Shown here in pieces: positions 1-6,271 of a stretch of 7,474 bases of DNA. Positions within the stretch are counted from its first letter, which is position 1. Each line of letters opens with the position of its first letter. The notes beneath the pieces are model-generated. The model worked only from the letters and a program-made list of their open reading frames with translations, was not told the origin of the DNA and ran no database searches. The stretch is from Nocardioidaceae bacterium (lineage in GTDB: Bacteria > Actinomycetota > Actinomycetes > Propionibacteriales > Nocardioidaceae): the NCBI GenBank assembly GCA_025965395.1, contig JAOPXA010000130.1, positions 1-7,474 on the forward strand, given 5' to 3'. The translations under genes were made by a program, and so were the position numbers.

Positions 1-69
1 ACCAGCACGGGCGTCTCGGGGAGTTCCTCCTCGAGCACGTCCTCCAGCGGCGGAAGCAACGCGTCATGA
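1..69 (+). CDS. 3' end of an unidentified gene; Ser-rich C-terminal tail (partial)
   Basis: An open frame enters from the left edge and ends at TGA 67-69. Its last 22 residues are low complexity: 12 serines plus Gly and Thr, with no hydrophobic stretch. The serines use several codons (AGT, AGC, TCC, TCG, TCA), so the tract is not a simple nucleotide repeat and looks kept at protein level. The stop overlaps the ATG of the ApbE gene as ATGA (66-69), the same junction seen at two later junctions of this operon, which supports a real coupled gene. The family cannot be told from this tail. By position it could be the FMN-binding substrate of ApbE, because such proteins are often encoded next to apbE and Ser/Gly/Thr-rich segments are common in extracytoplasmic proteins; that is inference only. 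Confidence 0.55.
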   Translation, partial: TSTGVSGSSSSSTSSSGGSNAS

Positions 70-980
70 GCGCGACGTCGATCTGGAACGACTGGTCGTG
101 CACAGCGCGAGTGACCGTCGACGATGCGTCGACGCTGGTTCTCGCCCAGCACACGCTCACCGAGCTCATGGGGCACGTGAGCCTGGCCAGCAGCCGGTTC
201 CGCAGCGACTCCGACATCTCCAAGGTCAACCACCACGCTGGCCGCATGGTGCCGGTGTCCTCGCTCACGCTGACCTTGGTCAAGGCGGCGATCGAGTCCG
301 CTAGGAGCTCCCTCGGTACGGTCGATCCGACCGTGGGTGCGCACCTGATCCGCGCGGGCTACGACGACGACATCGCGATCGTCCGCGACGCGAACCGCCC
401 CGACTGGGCAGCAACCGATCAGACCCGGCCGGCCGACTGGACCAAGGTCCGCATCGACGAGACGCTCCGTATGGTCGGCGTGCCCACGGGAATGCGGCTT
501 GACCTCGGCTCGAGCGCCAAGGCCTGGACGGTCGACGAAGGAGCAAGCCGGATCGCTCGGCTCTCCGGCAGCGCCGTGATCGTCGAGATCGGGGGCGACC
601 TCGCCGTGTCCGGCCAGATGGATGAGCCGTGGCGGATCGCTATCGGCGAGGTGGCCGATACGACCGAGGAGTACGTCGAGCTGACCCATGGCGCGATCGC
701 GACCTCGTCCATCGTGGCGCGCAGGTGGCAGACCCCGTCGGGTGCCCGCCACCACATCATCGACCCGGCGACCAGCGAACCCGCGCAGGGCCCGTGGCGC
801 ACCGCGACCGTCTGGGCGCACACCGCACTCGAAGCCAACACCGCAAGCACCGCAGCGATCGTCTTGGGCGACCGTGCCTTGGAGTTCCTCGAGGACCGTG
901 GCTTAGCCGCCCGTCTCGTCGCTCAGAACGGATCTACCGTGCGCGTCGGCGCATGGCCCGCAGGACAGCGAGCAGCCTGA
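66..980 (+). CDS. apbE: FAD:protein FMN transferase (ApbE family)
   Basis: ApbE enzymes transfer FMN from FAD to a Ser/Thr of a target protein, making covalently flavinylated redox proteins, usually outside the membrane. The 304-residue product has the family landmarks in order: RFRSDSDISKVN (44-55), VDPTVGAHLIRAGYD (86-100), the LDLGSSAKAWTVD segment (145-157) with the conserved Asp and Lys, EIGGD (174-178), GAIATSS (209-215), the HHIIDP segment (229-234), and the C-terminal metal-site region EANTAST (256-262). Length is slightly below that of secreted family members because the N-terminus starts directly in the core: no signal peptide, lipobox or membrane segment is visible. At the metal site an Asn (258) stands where many homologues have Asp; I recall Asn variants in actinobacterial members, so this need not mean inactivity. 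The start overlaps the preceding stop as ATGA, with a weak GGAAG at 52-56. The gene ends in a TGATG overlap with the ferric-reductase-like gene. Family assignment is firm; the substrate is not visible. Confidence 0.93.
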   Translation: MSATSIWNDWSCTARVTVDDASTLVLAQHTLTELMGHVSLASSRFRSDSDISKVNHHAGRMVPVSSLTLTLVKAAIESARSSLGTVDPTVGAHLIRAGYDDDIAIVRDANRPDWAATDQTRPADWTKVRIDETLRMVGVPTGMRLDLGSSAKAWTVDEGASRIARLSGSAVIVEIGGDLAVSGQMDEPWRIAIGEVADTTEEYVELTHGAIATSSIVARRWQTPSGARHHIIDPATSEPAQGPWRTATVWAHTALEANTASTAAIVLGDRALEFLEDRGLAARLVAQNGSTVRVGAWPAGQRAA

Positions 981-1588
981 TGACTCTCTGGTATGTCGCG
1001 CGGGCGGCCGGCCTTGTCGCCGTCATCGCCTTCACTGCCGCGACAGCCCTTGGTGCATTGGCATCCTCGCGCACCACACAACCAAGCGATGCTCGAAGCC
1101 TCGACGCCCGTTTCCTGCGTCAGATGGCGCATCGCTCGTCGGCCGTGGTCGGACTCGGCGCCCTGGCCCTTCACGTCGTTCTCCTGATCCTCGACGCCTA
1201 CGTAGACGTCTCGATCCCCGGAGCGCTCATACCGTTCACCAGTGGCTACCGCCCTCTTGCGATCGGCCTCGGGACCATCTCCGTCGCCCTGTTCGTCGTC
1301 GTCGCCCTCTCGGGAGCGCTGCGCGGACGCCTTGCCACCTCGGCGGCCGCGGCCCGGCGCTGGCGCCGCGTCCACCTCCTCGCCTACGTCGGTTGGGGTC
1401 TCGCAATGACCCACGGCGTGCTGGCTGGCACCGACTCGGGCGCCACCTGGACAACCGCGATCTACGTGGTCTGCGGACTGTCCGTGGTCGCTGCATTCGG
1501 CACCCGGCTTCTCTCCGCTCGCCGCGACCGCACTCGGCCGCTGGCCATGACCCGCACCTCCCCCGAGCTCGTCAGGAGCATCCGATGA
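980..1588 (+). CDS. Ferric-reductase-like di-heme transmembrane protein
   Basis: The product is 202 residues with about five hydrophobic helices near residues 4-27, 54-75, 92-113, 132-149 and 157-178. Four histidines fall in two pairs, His51/His65 (14 apart) and His132/His145 (13 apart), the spacing used in the ferric reductase/NADPH oxidase membrane fold to hold two stacked b hemes between two helices. It ends soon after the last helix in a basic tail, so it lacks the FAD/NAD(P)H dehydrogenase domain of full ferric reductases and must take electrons from a partner. The neighbours supply candidates: an SLBB iron-sulfur flavoprotein and a ferredoxin downstream, and an ApbE upstream that would flavinylate an outer acceptor. 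The start at 980 is chosen because TGATG overlaps the apbE stop; no good Shine-Dalgarno is seen, which fits termination-reinitiation coupling. An in-frame ATG at 953 would add nine residues but lies inside apbE. The frame is open far upstream, but that region is apbE. The terminal electron acceptor is unknown. Confidence 0.85.
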   Translation: MTLWYVARAAGLVAVIAFTAATALGALASSRTTQPSDARSLDARFLRQMAHRSSAVVGLGALALHVVLLILDAYVDVSIPGALIPFTSGYRPLAIGLGTISVALFVVVALSGALRGRLATSAAAARRWRRVHLLAYVGWGLAMTHGVLAGTDSGATWTTAIYVVCGLSVVAAFGTRLLSARRDRTRPLAMTRTSPELVRSIR

Positions 1589-2853
1589 CCATGACCGACG
1601 TCCCCCGCATCGCCACCGACCACGACAGGCTCCCGCCCGTCCTGGCGTTCGGGGCTCCCCGCATCCTGGCCGGCGCAGCGCAGGACCGCCGGGTCGACCT
1701 TGCGGCCCATCGCACGCTGCATGGTGCGCTTGTCCCTCGAAGCCGCGGATGGCTGTCGTCAAGCCTGGCGCAGGTGCGGATGAAGGGCCGTGGCGGCGCG
1801 GCCTTTCCCGTGTCCATCAAGCTCGACGCGATGCCGAACGCCCGCTCCGCATCGGTGCTCGTCAACGGCAGCGAAAGCGAACCCGCCAGCTGGAAGGACC
1901 GCGTCATCATGCGCCAGTGTCCCCATCTGATTCTCGACGGTGCCCTCACCATCGCCCAGGCGCTGAGGACGAAACGCATCACCATCGCGGTGCACGACGC
2001 GGCGTCAGCACGCTCACTCGAGCAGGCGTGTCGTGAACGTTCGGACGCATCCTCGGTGACCATCTCGATCACCGGCAACGCATTCGTAGGTGGCGAGATT
2101 CGCGCTGTCATCAATGGGCTCAACGGTGGTCGAGCATTGCCGGGAGGGCGCAGAGTCCTCCCGACGGTCGACGGCATCGACCATAAGGCCACCTTCGCCT
2201 CCAACGTCGAGACGTTCGCTCAGATCGGCCTGCTGGCTCTTCTGGGCGCAACCGAGTATGCGCGTGTCGGCTCCACGAATGAGCCCGGCACGACGCTCGT
2301 CACCATGGTCGGCGATGTGCCGTTCCCGGGCGTCATCGAGGTGCCGATCGGCATCCCTATCGCGTCGCTGCTTCAGTCACCACCCGGTGATCGCCGAGCT
2401 GTCCTCATCGGCGGCTATCACGGCACCTGGGTCGACCACATCGATCATCTTGTCGTCGAGCGCGATGCCCTGCGCATCGCGGGTGCTCCGCTCAACGCAG
2501 GCGTGATCGCCCGGATCAGCGCCGACCATTGCGCGCTGGTGGAAGTCGCGCGAGTGACGTCCTTGCTGGCCAGCGAATCCGCCGGACAATGTGGTCCATG
2601 CTTCTTCGGTCTGCCTGCCATCGCCCGCGGAGTCCAGTCGATGGTCGAGGGTGCCGGGAGCGAGCCCATGTCACGCATGGTGCGCCATCTCGACACGGTG
2701 AGCGGACGCGGCGCCTGTGCCCACCCCGACGGTTCCGTGCAGTTCGTACGATCGGCGATGCTCACCCTCGACGCCGAGCTACGGCAGCACACCGAACACG
2801 GAACCTGTGGCCGCATCGACGGGCACGTACTCCCCGTGGTGGCCGCAGCATGA
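1585..2853 (+). CDS. NuoF/RnfC-like SLBB-domain iron-sulfur flavoprotein
   Basis: The 422-residue product resembles the NADH/FMN-binding subunit of complex I (NuoF) and, more loosely, RnfC. Visible parts in order: a glycine-rich nucleotide loop KGRGGAAFP (67-75); NGSESEPASWKDR (94-106), matching the NuoF NADESEPGT-KDR flavin site; PHLILDGA (113-120); GGEIRAV (169-175), matching the NuoF GEE site; NVETFAQIG (207-215); an SLBB segment from about 234 to 300; and a C-terminal Fe-S region with ESAGQCGPC (331-339) and GRGACAHPDG (374-383). The canonical cluster motif is ESCGxCxPC, so the first Cys is Ala333 here; Cys336, Cys339 and Cys378 remain, and Cys408 is extra. I remember this ESAGQCGPC form as usual for actinobacterial stand-alone members. 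It is likely a cytoplasmic flavoprotein passing electrons to the ferredoxin downstream or the heme protein upstream; whether NADH is the donor is uncertain. Start 1585 has AGGAG at 1574-1578 and an ATGA overlap; ATG 1591 is the alternative. Confidence 0.85.
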   Translation: MTMTDVPRIATDHDRLPPVLAFGAPRILAGAAQDRRVDLAAHRTLHGALVPRSRGWLSSSLAQVRMKGRGGAAFPVSIKLDAMPNARSASVLVNGSESEPASWKDRVIMRQCPHLILDGALTIAQALRTKRITIAVHDAASARSLEQACRERSDASSVTISITGNAFVGGEIRAVINGLNGGRALPGGRRVLPTVDGIDHKATFASNVETFAQIGLLALLGATEYARVGSTNEPGTTLVTMVGDVPFPGVIEVPIGIPIASLLQSPPGDRRAVLIGGYHGTWVDHIDHLVVERDALRIAGAPLNAGVIARISADHCALVEVARVTSLLASESAGQCGPCFFGLPAIARGVQSMVEGAGSEPMSRMVRHLDTVSGRGACAHPDGSVQFVRSAMLTLDAELRQHTEHGTCGRIDGHVLPVVAAA

Positions 2854-3047
2854 GCACGCTCAGGGTCGACTGGACGCGCTGTGACGGCCACGGCCTGTGC
2901 GCCCGGCTGTTGCCCGAGCGGATTGCCCTCGACGAATGGGGATTCCCCATCATCGCCGCAGGTGAGCTGGACGATGGCCTCGTTCGGGCGGCTCGTCGCG
3001 CTGCGCAGGCATGCCCAGCACTCGCGCTTCGCGTCGACAAGAGCTGA
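2850..3047 (+). CDS. Small [3Fe-4S]-type ferredoxin
   Basis: This is a 65-residue soluble protein. Cys11 and Cys17 form a C-X5-C motif (CDGHGLC) and Cys55 sits in ACPALAL, the arrangement of single-cluster ferredoxins such as those partnering cytochromes P450. His14 occupies the place where a [4Fe-4S] ferredoxin has its second Cys, which predicts a [3Fe-4S] cluster. There is no second cluster motif. The protein is acidic in the middle (residues 38-43), as expected for docking to partners. The gene overlaps the SLBB flavoprotein stop as ATGA (2850-2853) and is the last gene of the redox operon; a 98-nt gap follows. It probably shuttles single electrons between the NuoF-like protein and the di-heme membrane protein, although it could also be a detached cluster domain of the NuoF-like protein. 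Family call is firm; cluster type and partners are inferred from motif and position. Confidence 0.88.
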   Translation: MSTLRVDWTRCDGHGLCARLLPERIALDEWGFPIIAAGELDDGLVRAARRAAQACPALALRVDKS

Positions 3048-3068
3048 GCGGCTGAGCCGGTACCTCCG

Positions 3069-3074
3069 TATGAT
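3069..3074 (+). promoter_or_regulatory. Possible -10 element upstream of the alpha-glucosidase gene
   Basis: TATGAT matches five of six bases of the TATAAT consensus. The upstream -35 is poor: CTGAGC (3044-3049) shares only the central TGA with TTGACA and is 19 nt away. If used, transcription would start near 3081 and leave a leader of about 65 nt before the glucosidase start. The gap holds no clear terminator for the redox operon, so read-through cannot be excluded. Confidence 0.35.
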
Positions 3075-3086
3075 CGCGGTGAGCAA

Positions 3087-3115
3087 TCGGTGCCGCAACG
3101 ACAGTGCCGCACCGA
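3087..3115 (+). repeat. Compound inverted/direct repeat in the leader of the alpha-glucosidase gene
   Basis: Two structures overlap here. TCGGTGC (3087-3093) and GCACCGA (3109-3115) are perfect 7-bp inverted arms around 15 nt. GTGCCGCA occurs twice in the same orientation at 3090-3097 and 3104-3111, six nt apart. No T-run follows, so it is not a classical intrinsic terminator. It could be an operator or a leader hairpin. Short GC-rich repeats arise easily by chance in DNA of this composition, so the call is tentative. Confidence 0.3.
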
Positions 3116-3145
3116 GCATGCGCCGACGACGCCCGGGGGGCCATC

Positions 3146-4837
3146 ATGACGTCCGAAGCAACGAGTCCGACGGTCGCGCCCTGGTGGCGCGACGCCGTCA
3201 TCTACCAGGTCTACCCGCGATCCTGGGCTGATTCTGATGGCGACGGGATCGGCGACCTTCCGGGCATCACGTCCCATCTCGACCACCTGTCGGACATAGG
3301 CGTCGACGCCGTCTGGCTGTCGCCGTTCTACACATCGCCCCAGAACGATGCGGGATACGACGTGGCCGACTACCGTGACGTCGACCCGCTCTTCGGCACG
3401 CTCGCCGACTTCGACGCACTCGTCGCTCGTGCGCACGCGCTCGGCCTGCGCGTCATCGTCGACATCGTCCCCAACCACACCTCAAGCGAGCACGCCTGGT
3501 TCAAGGCGGCGCTCGCGGCAGCACCGGGGAGCCCCGAACGTGCCCGGTATGTCTTCCGTGCGGGCAAGGGCGCCTACGGCGAGATCCCGCCGAACAACTG
3601 GACGAGCAACTTCGGTGGCTCAGCGTGGACGCGTACCTCCGATGCCGCTGGCGAGTGGTACCTCCACCTGTTCGACGTCACCCAACCCGACCTCGACTGG
3701 ACCAATGACGAGGTGCACGACGAGCTTGAGGATGTCCTCCGCTTTTGGCTGGACCGCGGCGTCGACGGGTTCCGCATCGATGTCGCTCACGGCCTGGTCA
3801 AGGCGGAAGGCCTGCCGGACGCCCCGGCGGACTTCGACGTGACGGTCGATGCCACCGCCCTGTCCCCCATGTGGGACCAGCCGGGGGTGCACGACATCTA
3901 CCGCCGCTGGCGCAAACTAGTGGATGCCTACTCCGTCGAGGGCCAGGATGCCGATCGCATCCTTTGCGCCGAGGCTTGGGTCCTCCCCGCAGAGGCTCTC
4001 GCCCGCTACATCCGGCCCGACGAGCTCCACCAGTCCTTCAACTTCGAGTTCCTCATGACGCCCTGGCTGGCGAGCGACCTGAAGGCGACCATCACCGGTT
4101 CACTTGCCCAAGCTGCGGCGGTCGACGGCACGCAGACATGGGTGCTGTCGAACCACGACGTGGTCCGGCACGCATCGCGACTGGGGTTCGATCAGTCACC
4201 CGGTTTGAGCAGCGTCGCCGGCATCGGCTCACCCGATCCGCAGCCCGACGCGGCGACGGGATTGCGGCGCGCGCGTGCGGCGACGGCCCTCATGTTGGCG
4301 CTGCCTGGCTCGGCCTATCTCTTTCAAGGCGAAGAGCTGGGCTTGCCCGAAGCGACTCACATACCCGATGAGCTTCGCCAGGATCCCACCTGGAAAAACT
4401 CGGGATACACACTTCGGGGCCGTGACGGGTGTCGTGTCCCGGTGCCGTGGGTAGCGGACGCTCCTGCATACGGATTCAGTCCCAGCGGGAAGGCCTGGCT
4501 GCCCCAACCCGACGAGTTCGCCGGCCTTGCCGCGGATCGGCAGGAAGGCATGCCCGGTTCGACTCTCGAGCTCTACCGCCGTCTACTCAAGATCCGCCGC
4601 GAGCGTCGACTCGGCCGATCGTCACTTGCCTGGCTCGACGGCCTCGGGCCCGACGTCGTCGCCTACACGGCAACGTCGCCGACTGGCGACGTGACGTCCG
4701 TCGTCGCCAATCTCGGGTCCTCACCCCTCGCATTGGCGCGACCTGTCAACACCCTCGCCACAAGCAATGATCTGCACGCTGACGGCACTATTCCTTCTGA
4801 CGTCACGGTATGGATCGACGGTCCCCTTACCGCTTGA
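3146..4837 (+). CDS. Alpha-glucosidase, glycoside hydrolase family 13 (oligo-1,6-glucosidase/AglA type)
   Basis: This is a cytoplasmic exo-acting hydrolase releasing glucose from the non-reducing end of alpha-glucosides. The 563-residue product opens with WWRDAVIYQVYPRSW (13-27) and a calcium loop with Asp29, Asp31, Asp33, Ile35 and Asp37, identical in spacing to oligo-1,6-glucosidases. The GH13 conserved regions are all present: DIVPNH (106-111), QPDLDW (180-185), GFRIDVAHG (208-216) with nucleophile Asp212, AEAW (275-278) with acid/base Glu276, and LSNHD (334-338) with transition-state Asp338. A small C-terminal beta domain follows from about residue 490. No signal peptide is seen, so substrate must be imported, matching the sugar importer encoded next. 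Val213 follows the nucleophile, as in alpha-1,6-acting enzymes, but actinobacterial alpha-1,4 enzymes may share it, so linkage preference is open. Start 3146 has GGGGGG at 3135-3140 five nt upstream; GTG 3104 in frame would add 14 unconserved residues. Trehalose-hydrolysing or transglycosylating activity cannot be ruled out. Confidence 0.93.
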   Translation: MTSEATSPTVAPWWRDAVIYQVYPRSWADSDGDGIGDLPGITSHLDHLSDIGVDAVWLSPFYTSPQNDAGYDVADYRDVDPLFGTLADFDALVARAHALGLRVIVDIVPNHTSSEHAWFKAALAAAPGSPERARYVFRAGKGAYGEIPPNNWTSNFGGSAWTRTSDAAGEWYLHLFDVTQPDLDWTNDEVHDELEDVLRFWLDRGVDGFRIDVAHGLVKAEGLPDAPADFDVTVDATALSPMWDQPGVHDIYRRWRKLVDAYSVEGQDADRILCAEAWVLPAEALARYIRPDELHQSFNFEFLMTPWLASDLKATITGSLAQAAAVDGTQTWVLSNHDVVRHASRLGFDQSPGLSSVAGIGSPDPQPDAATGLRRARAATALMLALPGSAYLFQGEELGLPEATHIPDELRQDPTWKNSGYTLRGRDGCRVPVPWVADAPAYGFSPSGKAWLPQPDEFAGLAADRQEGMPGSTLELYRRLLKIRRERRLGRSSLAWLDGLGPDVVAYTATSPTGDVTSVVANLGSSPLALARPVNTLATSNDLHADGTIPSDVTVWIDGPLTA

Positions 4838-4848
4838 GCCAGCCCAAG

Positions 4849-4877
4849 TTGCGTGTGACCCCTAACGGTTTTATGGT
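4849..4877 (+). promoter_or_regulatory. Candidate sigma70-type promoter of the sugar importer operon
   Basis: TTGCGT (4849-4854) and TATGGT (4872-4877) are separated by exactly 17 nt, the optimal spacing for a housekeeping sigma factor. The -10 matches four of six consensus bases, including the key TA and final T; the -35 matches the leading TTG. Transcription would start near 4884, leaving a leader of about 53 nt before the lipoprotein start. The site lies in the 99-nt gap after the glucosidase stop, so the importer genes probably have their own promoter. Confidence 0.5.
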
Positions 4878-4895
4878 CGAAGAGAGATGTGAGGT

Positions 4896-4915
4896 GAGCC
4901 ACAATGTTGTGGCTC
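4896..4915 (+). promoter_or_regulatory. Perfect palindrome, probable operator for the sugar importer operon
   Basis: GAGCCACAA (4896-4904) and TTGTGGCTC (4907-4915) are perfect 9-bp inverted arms separated by only TG. The site sits roughly 12-31 nt after the predicted transcription start, a classical place for a repressor to block transcription. The two-nt centre and absence of a T-run argue against an intrinsic terminator. It lacks the central CG of typical LacI-family operators, so a GntR-, ROK- or TetR-type dimer may be a better guess; no regulator gene is in the window. It could also fold as an RNA hairpin with eight pairs and a four-base loop, upstream of the ribosome binding site. Confidence 0.6.
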
Positions 4916-4926
4916 TGCAGACGCCT

Positions 4927-4932
4927 AGGGGG
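4927..4932 (+). promoter_or_regulatory. Ribosome binding site fixing the lipoprotein start at 4937
   Basis: AGGGGG lies four nt before ATG 4937. The other in-frame candidates, ATG 4904 (inside the palindrome) and ATG 4985 (inside the signal peptide), lack such a site, so it decides the start. Confidence 0.55.
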
Positions 4933-4936
4933 CCGT

Positions 4937-6271
4937 ATGCGCGATCGTCGTTCGACCGTCCGAACTCGTTCGAGGCGTCGACTTATGCCCTTGGCGCTCG
5001 CCGCCGTCCTTGCTTCGTACGGGTTGGCAGCATGTGCGGGAGGTAGCGACAAGCCGACGCTCAACTGGTACATCAACCCCGACGGCCAGGTGACTCTCAA
5101 CAAGCTGGCCAAGGACTGCAGCACCGACGACTACACCATAAAGATCCAGCTCCTGCCCGCCAGCGCGACCGACCAACGCACCCAGCTCGCACGTCGCCTG
5201 GCCGCCGGAGACAGCTCCACCGACCTGATGAGCCTCGACCCGGTCTTCGTCCCCGAGTTCGCCAATGCCAAGTGGCTCGCACCGTTCGAAGGAGACCTCG
5301 CTGGCAAGGTGCTCGATGACGACGTCCTCAAGGGCGCTGCTGAGACCGTCAAGTGGGACAACAAGGTGGTCGCGGCTCCGCAATGGGCCAACACCCAGGT
5401 GCTTTGGTACCGCAAATCCCTCGCCGAGGCCGCTGGACTCGACATGACGAAGCCCGTCACCTGGGACCAAGTGATCGACGCGGCGGCCGACAATGACGGC
5501 ACCGTCGGCGTGCAGGCCAACAAGTACGAGGCCTACGTCGTCTGGATCAACGCTCTGATCCAGGGCGCGGGCGGCAACATCCTCGACCCGGCGACCGTCG
5601 AAGCTGGCCGCGACGCGAAGGTGACCATCAACTCGCCGGCGGGCGAGGATGCGGCGGCCGTCATCAAGAAGCTTGCCGACTCGGGCGCCAGGCAGTCTGA
5701 TTTCTCCACCTCCAACGAGGGCACGAGCCTCGGCGCTATGTTCCCCACCAAGGGTGCGGGCGAGTTCATGACGAACTGGACCTTCGTCTATAAGAACTAT
5801 GAAGGTCTCATCGGCAAGCCCGGCGGCCCCAAGGACAAAGCGGCGTTCGAGGACCTCGGCTTTGCCCGCTACCCAGAGACGGTCGCAGGTGAGGAATCCA
5901 AGCCCCCCATCGGCGGCATCGACATCGGGGTCGGCGCGTACTCCAAGCACCCGGAGTTCGCCCAGCAGGCCGCCATCTGTGTGACTAACAGCGATGCGCA
6001 GACCGCTCTTGCAGTCGACGAAGGTCTGATGCCCTCACGGCAATCGGTCTACGACTCGACCGCGCTCAAGGAGGCTTACCCCGCCGAGCTTCTTACTCTG
6101 TACAGCGAGAGCGTGGACTCGGGCGGCCCGAGGCCCAAGAGCGCGTTCTACAGCCAGGTCTCGAGCGCCGTGCAGTCGCGCTGGCACTCGCCCACCTCCG
6201 TGGGGCCGGGCACGCCCAAGAAATCAGCTGAGTTCCTCAGGTCCATCCTCGAAGGAAAGGCGCTGCTGTGA
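4937..6271 (+). CDS. Sugar ABC transporter solute-binding lipoprotein, LpqY-like
   Basis: This is a 444-residue extracytoplasmic receptor that captures sugar and delivers it to the permease pair encoded downstream. It starts with an Arg-rich n-region (2-15), a hydrophobic stretch (16-30) and a lipobox LAAC with Cys33 as lipidation site, followed by AGG. The mature part is a family 1 solute-binding protein. It shows segments I recall from mycobacterial trehalose receptor LpqY: LPASATDQRTQLARRLAAGD (73-92), DLMSLDPVFVPEFA (96-109), APQWANTQVLWYR (147-159), PVTWDQVI (173-180), VQANKYEAYVVW (192-203) and GAGGNILDP (210-218). This favours a trehalose-like or other alpha-glucoside ligand, but binding residues were not compared structurally and maltose-type ligands remain possible. 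The adjacent cytoplasmic alpha-glucosidase fits any of these. The gene has its own candidate promoter and palindrome upstream and ends in a GTGA overlap with the first permease gene, so the importer is one operon. Confidence 0.92.
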   Translation: MRDRRSTVRTRSRRRLMPLALAAVLASYGLAACAGGSDKPTLNWYINPDGQVTLNKLAKDCSTDDYTIKIQLLPASATDQRTQLARRLAAGDSSTDLMSLDPVFVPEFANAKWLAPFEGDLAGKVLDDDVLKGAAETVKWDNKVVAAPQWANTQVLWYRKSLAEAAGLDMTKPVTWDQVIDAAADNDGTVGVQANKYEAYVVWINALIQGAGGNILDPATVEAGRDAKVTINSPAGEDAAAVIKKLADSGARQSDFSTSNEGTSLGAMFPTKGAGEFMTNWTFVYKNYEGLIGKPGGPKDKAAFEDLGFARYPETVAGEESKPPIGGIDIGVGAYSKHPEFAQQAAICVTNSDAQTALAVDEGLMPSRQSVYDSTALKEAYPAELLTLYSESVDSGGPRPKSAFYSQVSSAVQSRWHSPTSVGPGTPKKSAEFLRSILEGKALL

